Below, piece by piece: positions 56,110 through 64,000 of a stretch of DNA of 64,000 nucleotides (the stretch's first letter is position 1; every line of letters starts with the position of its first letter). The notes below the pieces were generated by a model that saw nothing but the letters and a program-made list of their open reading frames with translations, was not told where the DNA came from and did not search any database. Source of the stretch: Alligator mississippiensis (Eukaryota; Chordata; Crocodylia; Alligatoridae); NCBI RefSeq assembly GCF_030867095.1, contig NC_081826.1:252258251-252322250 (forward strand). The letters run 5' to 3'. The position numbers were made by a program, and so were the translations under genes.

Positions 56110-56505
56110 TTAAACCTTCCCCCCATGCCCTTCCTCCACTGCTGGCCCCAATTGTGTCCACTACTCCCCCTCCCACCAGCTGTATGACTTGGCTGTTCCT
56201 TGGGGGAGCAGCCAAGGAAGGGTGGAGAGCAGCAGTGGTGGCTGGGCAAGCAGGTTAATGCTTCCCTACCTGTTTCCTAGGACAGACAGCTGGGCAGCTG
56301 CAAGTAGGTTGGAGAGGGCAGGGGGGAACCCTGAGGTGCAGGTCCTAGCAGTGGGGAAACCTGGGGGACCAGAGGGGAAGCCCAGAATGGGAGGGGGAGG
56401 GGATTTTTACCTTTTAGTTTGCCAGGCACTTGCTGGCCTGACATGACTGCTTCATACTCAAGTTAGCTCTAATGCTGATCAACATTTGTGCAGCTCAGTG
56501 TAAAG

Positions 56506-57116
56506 CAGTGCTTCCCAAACTTTTCCTTAGTGGGACCCCATTTATGACCCCATTTCCACAGCATGGCCCCTCACTCCCAACCCGCAGCCCCTTGTCATCC
56601 CACCCAGCAGTGCCAGAGCCCTGGCTGCCACCCGCAGGAAGCAGCAGCTGCTGTGGCTTCCTCTACAGGCAGTGTTGCTGGAGCTGAGCCTGTTTGGGGT
56701 GGGGGGGGAAGGATGTGGGCTAGCCACTGCAGGTTTGGGGCTCCTGGCCCTGCTGCTCTCCCACCATGGGCTCTGTGGTCCAGTGGGTAGGACCTGGAGC
56801 AGGAGGGAAGGAGTGCCATGCTGTGCCATGCCACCATGGCTGCCAAGCTGAGGTGCCCCCCGTTCACCTGGCCGCAGTGTGGGCACAACTGCACCACCAC
56901 CAGTGCCATGCCTCACCTTGGCAGCCATGGTGGTGCGGTACTCCCTCCTACAATGGGTACCACCCACTGGGCCGCAGAGGCGGTTCCTGATCTGATGGAG
57001 CCGGTCTGGCTCAGCAGCAGCCCTGCACCCCACTGTGGGTACAGAAATCTCGGGGCGACACCATCTACTGATGTTGTGACCCCATTTGGGGCTGCGACCT
57101 GGTTTGGGAGCTGCTG
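56506..57116. mobile_element. hAT-type MITE, 611 bp, with target duplication
   Basis: The left end CAGTGCTTCCCAAAC and right end GGTTTGGGAGCTGCTG are inverted repeats. The flanks GTGTAAAG (56498-56505) and GTATAAGG (57117-57124) agree at 6 of 8 positions. The GC-rich interior gives long but meaningless open frames on both strands. Confidence 0.8.
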
Positions 57117-57124
57117 GTATAAGG

Positions 57125-58540
57125 TGTAACAAGGCCCTGACAGTACTCCTATCTCCCACCCATAGATGGTGCATTACTTGCCAGTCATCACTTCTATCCT
57201 AAGAACAGGAACTACAATGAATCATGACATACTCAAAGAAGAAGAATGATTATTTGTCACTCTTTATCAATACGGATTCCATGACCCACCATCTGTCCAC
57301 TTGACAGAATCCTGTAATTTGAGATTTTGAATTGGTGTGGGAACTGAGGTGGGGTTGTGGCTTCTTTGTCCTTTATGGCCATGGATATATGACAGGAAAA
57401 TTATAGTGCAGTAGCAGCTCCTACAGATGCTATTATTCAAGAAGTTCTGATATTACATGTACCAGATAAAGTGCAGATCTGTGTTGATAATGACATCTTT
57501 AAAAAAACAAACAAAAAAATACCCAAAAAATAACACTTTTTTTTCCTTCTATCTGGAGAGCAATACACTCAAACACTCTATTTTGTTAAAGCATTCATCA
57601 GAATCATCAAAACTATAGCAAAAATTGCTTTGTATATTTTATTTTTTTTTTTTTATTTTTTTTATTTTTTTTTTTTTACTGTTTCATGTTATACTTGTAG
57701 GGTTTATCTTTAATGCTTCAGTAAGTATGACTGAGGGATTTGGGATTGGTCTTTATTCCTTGGACACAATTTTTTCCTAAAAATTCTCTTTAATTATTCT
57801 ATAAATGTCATCTTCATTAGTATACTGGTAGGTAATGTAATTATGTTCCCCCACCTCAAGGGAAAAGTTTGCTTTCTTCATTCTAGATAACGATTCCTCA
57901 ACCCGTTCCCCAGCATGTTGTCAAATGCTGCATCGTATTGGGTCCTTTAAATTGTCCATTGGTGTAGAAAATTCCAAGATTAGAAGGAAAAATCATGTAA
58001 TGGGACTTGAAATTGTATATCATAATTGATTATGGTGTTTGCAAATTGCAACTGCAAACAAGTGGGACTCATAAAAGCTGTATCTTTCAGAAAAAATAAT
58101 TTTCAGCAGCAAAAAGGATTTATTTTTCTTTTGACCAGGAAAACCTAAATTTAATTTCAACACAATGACATCTCTAACCCTTAAAATATGAATTGATGCA
58201 GTATAATGGAGCACCTCCTTGTTACTCAGAGCTTTTCTTAGAAGAATGAAATAAACAAGAATCTGTTTAACTTTGTTATTGCTGTTTAGAAGGCAATGAG
58301 TAATGATGAAACTGGCAATGTTTCTTTCCATCTGCTGCTACCCACAAAACCAGTACCAAAGGTAGACATTCAACAGAAATTTCAATTTCATAACAGAATT
58401 TTCTTCTGTTCAATCCCCTGATATAGATTAGGCTTAAGACCTGGTAACTCCTTAATCACGTTTTAAGTAGTGAGCAGGCCACACATTCATTCAATTAATG
58501 GTATGATAAAACCAGGAATAAATGACAAAGTTATTATGCA
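57125..58540. other. No gene seen; T-rich tract
   Basis: A T-rich tract with single A interruptions covers about 57638-57685. The rest is AT-rich unique-looking DNA. Confidence 0.35.
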
Positions 58541-58544
58541 AAAT

Positions 58545-58800
58545 TCTAATATAATAAAAGCCTTGGTCTGTTTGTTTGTCTGTAATGCTTTATGAGCACT
58601 CTGATTGGTTGTCTTGCCAGCCAATCACAATGCTGACTGAAACAACCAGTCACAGTGCTCTGCACAGACAGACACATATGGCGGAGTGCCGCCATGACAA
58701 TGGGGACTGAGAGGCCAGAGGGGGAGTGAGGCCAGCGGTGCTGAGGATAAGATGCAGTTGCGTCTATATGGCATAATGAAATTTCATTTTAAAGACATGT
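58545..58800 (+). mobile_element. Second copy of the repeat at 47380-47606
   Basis: Starts TCTAATATAATAAAAGCC (58545), then TTTGTTTGTCTG. A hairpin follows whose arms GCACTCTGATTGGTTG (58596-58611) and CAGCCAATCACAATGC (58618-58633) show the same ATTGG/CCAAT pairing as the first copy. A weaker second set of CAACCAGTCACAGTGCTC follows. The right boundary is uncertain. Confidence 0.5.
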
Positions 58801-59034
58801 CAACAAAGGGAAACAGCTATTCTACAATCACTCCCTGCATAAACCCTCTTATCCCAAACCAAGCGTCAGTGGTTTAGCTTACCCCACTTTTGAAACAGGG
58901 TATGCTAAAGCTTAGAAAAAGACATTTGTAGTGCAAAATAGGTACATCCACACAGGGAATTAGTAAGGAATAACTGTCTAGCTTATTTCACAAGAGCTTC
59001 CTCATGTAAGCAAGCTCTAAGTTTACACTAAAGA

Positions 59035-59036
<2 letters not shown>

Positions 59037-59067
<31 letters not shown>
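59037..59067. repeat. (GT)n microsatellite
   Basis: About 15 uninterrupted GT units. Confidence 0.9.
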
Positions 59068-59068
<1 letters not shown>

Positions 59069-59377
59069 AAGCTTGCCTGTGCTCTGTATGAAAACAGTTG
59101 ATTAAGCTAAAGAATCCATACATCTCTGGTATAGTAAAACTAGAGCTAGAAAAAATTTTTTTTGGACAAATAGTAAATTTGTCAAATGAAGGAGTTTCAG
59201 TTGTCCCAATATTATTAGTGAATTTAAATTGAATTTAGTAATTAGCTTGGACTGGAAAAGACTTTTCTGGAGGTAGTCATAAAACAGCTAGAGTAGGAGG
59301 CCAATGTTGTCATCCTTTATCCAAGAGCTTTGCTGTAAGAGCATTCCTCCATGTGAGGAATCTAGATTTTGGTTCCC

Positions 59378-59445
59378 TTCTTTGCCTAAGGGGATTTGAA
59401 CCCACATATTTCACCTCCTTGGAGAGTACTCTAATCACTAAGCTA
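59378..59445 (-). repeat. tRNA-like module 1 (minus strand)
   Basis: On the minus strand TAGCTTAGTGATTAGAGTA (A-box-like, complement of 59423-59444) and GGGTTCAAATCCCC (B-box-like, complement of 59390-59403) are spaced as in a tRNA gene. Stem pairing of a full cloverleaf was not convincing. It is the best preserved of the cluster. Confidence 0.6.
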
Positions 59446-59544
59446 ATTGGAATGGTGTAGTAGGAAGTGTGTGCATTACAATGTAGGGCTCTCCCCTTCC
59501 TGTTGACATTATTCCACCTTGTATGCATAAATATTCACTGAAGC

Positions 59545-59600
59545 GGAGACTTAAATCTATGCATCCCATCTCTTACAAGTGTCCTCACTACCAGTCTAAT
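59545..59600 (-). repeat. tRNA-like module 2 (minus strand)
   Basis: On the minus strand TTAGACTGGTAGTGAGGACAC (A-box-like) is followed at tRNA distance by ATAGATTTAAGTCTCC (B-box-like). It shares GGACACTTGT with module 3 on the opposite strand. Confidence 0.5.
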
Positions 59601-60007
59601 CATTCTTGCCTGCTCTATAAATATGTAAGTCATTTTATACAAAGCACAATAGATCCAACAGGGAGGACTGGTGGATTTTTACCCTACAGTGCTATATAAT
59701 TTGGTGGCAAGGGTGGATCCAGCCTAGAGGCCAAAAGCATGATACTGGCTCCATCCCCCACTTAAAAAACAAACACACACCTAGATCTGCTGCTGCTGGA
59801 TGGGTAGGGAATTTGTCTGAGGCAGGATACCCAAGTTAAAAAACCCTTCTGAGTTAGGGTAGGGAACTAAACTAGAAACTCCCATCTCTCAGGTCTGTAA
59901 GCTATTCTGAAGTAGGGCTCTCTCACTTTTACTATTGAAGCTCTTCAGTTTGGTATAAAATATTTAATTGAGGGAGTCATTCATATACATGTTAGGGGAC
60001 TTCCCAG

Positions 60008-60060
60008 GTTGGTGGTTAGGACACTTGTGTAGGAGCTGGGACCCCTAGGTTACAGTCCCT
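60008..60060 (+). repeat. tRNA-like module 3 (plus strand)
   Basis: TTGGTGGTTAGGACACTTG (60009-60027) and TAGGTTACAGTCCC (60046-60059) form A-box- and B-box-like elements in the opposite orientation to modules 1, 2 and 4. A further plus-strand B-box-like GAGTTCAAATCTCC occurs at 60175-60188. Confidence 0.5.
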
Positions 60061-60198
60061 GTTACAGTTAACCATTGATCAGTCATACAAAGTAGAACAT
60101 TTTCAACAGGAGGGATTCAGAGCATGCAGCCCTGGACCTGGGAAATTAAGGCAGTTACTTAGGAGAGGAAAGAAGAGTTCAAATCTCCTTAGCAAGAG

Positions 60199-60256
60199 GG
60201 AAGAATTGAATCTAGATCTTCCACATTCTGAGTGCTTTAACCACTGACTTAACTGG
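60199..60256 (-). repeat. tRNA-like module 4 (minus strand)
   Basis: On the minus strand TTAAGTCAGTGGTTAAAGCAC (A-box-like) is followed by ATCTAGATTCAATTCTTCCC (B-box-like). The modules sit within one kilobase and alternate in orientation. Confidence 0.5.
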
Positions 60257-60429
60257 ATAAAGGGGAGGCAATGAATGATACCTGTCCAGTTCTGTGAATC
60301 TTAGTTATTTATTTCCTTTGCTTTTTGACAAGAGGCTTAAGTGAAATATCTCAAGTTAAAAACCGTCTTGGTGGAGGGAGGGGAGGGATGTCAGTGGCTC
60401 CCAGAGCTGTGGCAATTAACACTGCCATT

Positions 60430-60676
60430 CTCTATCCTGCTCTCAAATTTCTGGAGCTGTGGGGAGCCCTGCAAACCATGGCATAGAGCCATATCATCTG
60501 ACTTGGGGTAGCAAGAGGAGCTGTGGTTGCCGTGGCTCTGGGAGTTGCAGAAGTTAATGCTGCCAACTGATTCCAGCCCCGTGGGTCAGATGACCCTGTT
60601 TCATGCTCTGGATCTGGCCTGCGGACTAGCCCCACACCATTCATTTGGCGTGTGGTGCTGGATGAGTTAGACACTG
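60430..60676 (-). mobile_element. Possible hAT-type fragment
   Basis: On the minus strand it starts AGCAGTGTCTAACTCATCC, similar to a common hAT-type end, followed by GC-rich filler with GGCCAGATCCAGAGCATG. The other terminus is not seen. Confidence 0.3.
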
Positions 60677-61014
60677 CTAAATTAGACCATTATGTGTTGA
60701 TGAGTAGTTTTAGCTTTTGACAGAAACTTAAGTTCTTATTCATTCCCTCTTTTCTAGATGAATCTGGACAGCATTAGGGCATGATATTTCAATAGCAAGG
60801 CAGCAAGTAACAGTCAAAGAATCAGAACTTATTTTTTCTTTTTATTTCCCACCCTAAAGTGTTTATCTCCCATCTGGAAATACTTTCTCAGCTTGCTCAC
60901 TGCAGCATCTTTCCTGTAGTATTTCGTCACAAAAATAAGAACGATTAAAGAATAGACTGAAAAAGGAAAACAAAAAAAGAGAATCCCAGCAAGGTAAAAT
61001 AAATACTTGGTGTC

Positions 61015-61135
61015 ACTACAGGCAGACAAGATTCCTTGGGTGAATTTGATATCTTTTATTAGACCAACCCAAATGGTTGGAGAATAGTTATTAAGCAAGC
61101 TTTCGGGTTCAAAAACCCTTCGTCAGGCTAAGGAA
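61015..61135 (-). repeat. Second copy of the AAAGCTTG / TTGGTCTAATAAAAG repeat
   Basis: The complement reads TTAGCCTGACGAAGGGTTTT, GAACCCGAAAGCTTGC and GGTTGGTCTAATAAAAGATA, ordered as in the copy at 28975. The internal dyad GGTTTTTGAACCC is clearer here. Confidence 0.55.
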
Positions 61136-61443
61136 GTTTCAGCAGTTGGCGTGTGCTCTTCCTGGATGGAATGAAAAGTAAACAAGCCAGGGCCTGGGCT
61201 GGGGAGTCAGTTGCCGGGCAGATTATAATGTATCAAAAATCCATTTTTTGTGTGTCACTACACACATCGAGCAGGTTCCCAATGCTAAAGAATTGTGGAG
61301 AAGCCTGAACTGATTGTTCCCACCTCCACTGGAAGATTTGAGAGGTTGTGGGATTACCCTTTGCCAATTGTGAAGACTCCCATTCTTGGGAGAAAATTGC
61401 TCTGCTGCTCAGACCTCTGCTACTATAGATACACTCTTTAGAG

Positions 61444-61711
61444 CAGTGATTCTCAACCAAGGTGCCATGGTGTGCCACACACTATTAGTCCTTTTCACAT
61501 GCACAAACACTACACTTGATTCACAAGATAAACCTAGATATTTCACATGGGAATCCAGTGTCAAAAAACATTGTAACCTGCTGTGGTCTTTCTGAGTTTT
61601 CTGCAAAAGAATTGCTTTATTATATTTCCATAGTCAAAAAATGAGTGAAAACAAAGAGCTGGTGTTTTCTGTGTCTGGTGTCCAGACTTTAACAAGCTTG
61701 AGTATTGCTTT
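61444..61711. mobile_element. hAT-type MITE, same family as 18709
   Basis: CAGTGATTCTCAACCAAGGTGCC at the left, then CTGTGGTCTTTCTGAGTTTTCTGC and GTCCAGACTTTAACAAGC. The right end is degraded. Confidence 0.6.
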
Positions 61712-61844
61712 AGAGAATTTAACTCTGACTATGGGTCCCTTATTGCATATACTTCAGCTTTCCTTTGGCTATGGACTGCTGGGCCTATTTCTCTTGCTTT
61801 TTTAGTTCCCTTTGCTGCCTTGTCCTGATCTTCCTTCTTGGATG

Positions 61845-61962
61845 CACACCTTGCTGGGGTTATTGGACCCTAGCAGCCTTTCCTGCCCAGAGTAGTGGGG
61901 CTGGACCCAATCATCTCACAAGGTCCCTTCTGGCCCTAAGCTTTTGTGAATCTGTCACTGGG
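61845..61962 (+). mobile_element. Short CR1 3' tail (copy I)
   Basis: TGCTGGGGTTATTGGACC, GGGGCTGGACCCAATCATCT and CACAAGGTCCCTTCTGGCC followed by TTTTGTGAATCTG is a plus-strand CR1 3' end only. Confidence 0.7.
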
Positions 61963-61964
61963 AG

Positions 61965-62749
61965 TCCATCTTTTTGGCCAGTGTGCCATAAATTAGCCCT
62001 GTGCCCTCTGAGTGCCACTGCAGTACCTTTCCCCTGCTTGATCTGCTGCTGTTTTCTGCTCCCTGCCCTATCTGCCACTGTGCTGCCTTGTCAGTCTGCC
62101 ACATGCCACACACAGAGGTGGCCTGTGCCACAGGTTAGCCACTTCTGGCACGTGACATACGTATGTTTTTCACATCTAAATATAATACATCTGTCTGGGA
62201 CTCGTTTTTATCCCCTTTCCCTTTCTTTCCCCAGGGAAGAAAAGGCTCACAGATAGTTACTATCTCAAGGAGTCCTACTTGAAGGCTTTGCATCAGTCAG
62301 ACAAGCTTTTACTGCTGCGTTTTGCCCAGATCTTGGCAACTCTGAAAATCGTTTGTGTGGAAGAAAATACTTTCGAGAAATCAGTGTCTGTTTTTGTTCT
62401 CTTTTACTGCCTCTGCATCATTTCTTATGGGTACCTTTTTGCACCTCCCTGGTCTCCTACTCCTCAGTCCGCATACTGTACTTACTTTCCAGCTTTATGC
62501 CATTCCTTCACCGCATTTGCCTGGCTTAAATAAGCTGCCTGGTTTGTGTGTTTCCTGCTGCCCGTGCCACTCCCCCCGCCAAGCTCCCAGCTTTGTTGCT
62601 GTTTTGTTTCCCCTTCCTACGCAGTGGCTGAACCCGAGCTAGCCAGGTAGGAGCGTAGCAGGCTCTTTACGGCTAAGATCCCGGAGAGCTGTAAACTCGA
62701 TTACCACTTACATCAGTTACTGAACGGAAAGGGCTGAGAAGCCAGGCCA
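61965..62749. other. Upstream flank of TNPO1, no gene seen
   Basis: A good acceptor-like TTTCTTTCCCCAG|GGAAG near 62234 and a donor-like CCAG|GTAGGAG near 62646 are present. No coding similarity supports an exon. Confidence 0.3.
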
Positions 62750-63515
62750 AGATCCTGAGTGCAGCGTGCGTGGGGCCCGCGGCGGGAGGACGGGCGCTGG
62801 CTCCGCTCCCCGCGCTGCAAGCCCCATGCACAGGTCGGCGTTCAACGTGCCGCGCCGGCGGCGCCTGCGTGCATCGGGTGGCCCTTGTCCCGCTTGGGTT
62901 TTTGTTTTTAACGGATTCAAGCTCATAAACATGGGGGCGGGGGGACTGAAAGGCGAGCGTCCGGCAGCGATGTCTGGTTTGCTCAGTGTCTGGTCTGTCG
63001 CTCCGTGAAACCGGCCCGTGGCTTGACAAGGACCGGAGTTGTTCCAGAAATCAGCCACGAGGCGTTTCGAGCCGCTCTGGCCGCGCGCGCTCGGCTCCGC
63101 TCCCCCCGGCCGTGAGGGGGCGGGGGCGGGTCCGGGTCCGGCCATTGCTCCTCTCCCGCTCGCAGCAGAGGGCGGGCGGCTTCGGAGCACTTGGCGCCGT
63201 CCTTCTCCAGGCCGGGGGCCGCCGCTTGCCTCCCTCCACGGGCCTCATTTCCTGGCCTCCAGCTGCCTGCGTGAGGGGGCGGAGCGTCTCCGACGCTAGG
63301 ACCCGGGGCCGCTGGGCCGGATTGCAAATCGGTGCGCGCGGCCCTGTCCGGCTCAGCGCGGCTCGGTGCCGTTGGCTGAGGCGGGGCGTGCGGGGCGGGG
63401 GCTGGGCCGGGCCGGGCCGCGCAGCTCCTCTCCCTCCTCCCCTCCCCCCGCGCCCGCCTGCCCCCGCCCTCGGGCCTGCCTCGCTAACCGCGGCCGCCGT
63501 TGTCTGGTGTTTTGC

Positions 63516-63517
63516 AG
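63516..63517 (+). other. TNPO1: Splice acceptor of the TNPO1 coding exon
   Basis: A T-rich stretch GTCTGGTGTTTTGCAG ends at 63517; exon sequence CGCCCCAAG follows, then the ATG. The frame before the ATG is open (Arg-Pro-Lys) back to the acceptor, so an upstream exon could add N-terminal residues, as in the longer vertebrate TNPO1 isoform. Confidence 0.7.
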
Positions 63518-63526
63518 CGCCCCAAG

Positions 63527-63631
63527 ATGGAGTACGAGTGGAAGCCGGACGAGCAGGGGCTCCAGCAGATCCTGCAGCTGCTCAAGGAGTCCCAGTCCCC
63601 GGACACCACTACGCAGCGGGCCGTCCAGCAA
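63527..63631 (+). CDS. TNPO1: Transportin-1, first conserved coding exon (partial gene)
   Basis: TNPO1 (karyopherin beta-2) is a nuclear import receptor built of HEAT repeats. It carries cargo with PY-type signals, such as hnRNP A1, through the nuclear pore and is unloaded by Ran-GTP. The 35 codons start [16 protein letters not shown] and end RAVQQ. They match the N-terminus of vertebrate TNPO1, including the EYEWKPDE segment; TNPO2 starts differently, with MDWQPDE. This is the beginning of the first HEAT repeat. The coding part ends exactly on a codon (CAA, 63629-63631), so the following intron is phase 0. The rest of the gene, almost 900 residues in the family, lies right of the window. The exon begins at 63518 after an acceptor. 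TNPO1 is widely expressed, consistent with the CpG-island promoter. Confidence 0.95.
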
Positions 63632-63640
63632 GTATCCTTC
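63632..63640 (+). other. TNPO1: U12-type splice donor GTATCCTTC
   Basis: The intron begins GTATCCTT, the consensus of minor-spliceosome (U12-dependent) GT-AG introns, and a poor match to the major-class GTRAGT. This explains why an otherwise weak-looking donor follows a clean codon boundary. The branch point that would confirm it lies outside the window. Confidence 0.75.
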
Positions 63641-64000
63641 GCCCGGCGCCGCCCGCCGGGGAGTGGGGCGGGGAGGCGGGCGCGGCCGGGCCCTGCCTGG
63701 CTCGGGGCCGCCACCAGGCCGGGAGCCGGGGCCCATGGCGCGGGGCTTGAACCGCCGGGGGAGTCCACCCCCATCCCCCCCGCCGGGCCGAGCACCTGTT
63801 GCGAGCCCGGAGCCAAGCGGAGCTTTGCTTTACAGCGCCGCGCTCCCCCGCGCTGGGCCCCTGCCAGCCCCGGCCCGGGCTGCGGCCTCTGCCGGCCCGG
63901 CCTGCGCCGTCTCGCCGGCATCCAGCGCGGGGCCGCGGCCGTGGCGGGCACGTGGGGAGGCGGCGCCGCGGAGCAGCCCCGGCCTGGCAAGGCCGCTTGC

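Larger units (their letters stand above)
62750..64000 (+). promoter_or_regulatory. TNPO1: CpG island, proximal TNPO1 promoter region
   Basis: CpG-dense DNA from about 62750 to the window end surrounds the first conserved TNPO1 coding exon. GC boxes are clear at 63116-63130 and 63379-63401. No TATA box was found. The coding exon is preceded by a splice acceptor, so a non-coding or short coding first exon should lie upstream, possibly within 62.9-63.45 kb. GTGAGG and GTGCGC sites at 63112, 63267 and 63331 are donor candidates, but the sequence does not choose among them. Confidence 0.7.

Noticed and set aside
56542..57174. 210-codon minus-strand open frame
   Set aside because: Lies almost wholly inside a hAT-type MITE with clear ends and target duplication; low-complexity composition.
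59378..59445. Functional tRNA gene
   Set aside because: A- and B-box-like motifs are present, but acceptor and anticodon stems do not pair well and several similar degenerate modules surround it; a SINE origin is more likely.
63632..63750. Continuation of the TNPO1 frame past 63631
   Set aside because: The family continues with a different sequence after VQQ; GTATCCTT at that point is a splice donor, and the following residues do not resemble transportin.
1..64000. CRISPR array, bacterial operon or phage content
   Set aside because: No regularly spaced identical repeats with unique spacers, no ribosome-binding sites or operon-like gene packing; all evidence is vertebrate genomic.

Overview
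This is eukaryotic, vertebrate nuclear DNA. One protein-coding exon is certain: the first conserved coding exon of transportin-1 (TNPO1, + strand) at 63527-63631, inside a CpG island at the right edge. A second CpG island lies at about 27.74-28.56 kb. No other exon of a known protein was recognised, so the remaining ~62 kb is upstream or intronic DNA filled with interspersed repeats. Abundant CR1 LINEs with tails of CTATGAATC or CTATGAAAT units, many hAT-type DNA elements and LTR elements point to a non-avian sauropsid. A crocodilian is most likely; a turtle is possible.

Layout: an LTR retroelement on the minus strand (1-804); a pogo/Tigger-like element (3301-3651); CR1 copy A (4362-7035, nearly intact endonuclease plus reverse transcriptase); CR1 copy B (8092-9250, minus) next to a 109-bp hairpin MITE; GC-rich repeat debris and a candidate LTR (11-12.8 kb); CR1 copy C (15.8-16.7 kb); small DNA transposons (18-19.8 kb). 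At 19.98-27.2 kb is a nest. An old minus-strand CR1 tail is split by an inverted-repeat DNA transposon, which is itself split by a long CR1 (D, with ORF1 esterase and ORF2) joined head to tail to a 5'-truncated CR1 (E).

After the 28-kb CpG island come two related LTRs in opposite orientation with minisatellite-bearing internal regions (30.2-32.4 kb), a hAT element with a perfect 8-bp target duplication (33.4-34.3 kb), CR1 F (35.9-37.3 kb, minus), CR1 G (39.9-42.4 kb), an inverted-repeat element holding a minisatellite (42.8-43.55 kb), a candidate LTR (47.6-48.2 kb) and further DNA elements (50.5-57.1 kb). At 59.3-60.3 kb there is a cluster of tRNA-like modules in both orientations. The TNPO1 CpG island begins near 62.75 kb.

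The most notable observations are a U12-type splice donor after the TNPO1 coding exon, the possibility that the 28-kb CpG island is a distal or bidirectional promoter, the four-layer transposon nest, the CR1 ORF1 esterase relic, and several DNA elements whose ends and target duplications can be read directly. All identities come from reading and by-eye comparison; no database search was run.
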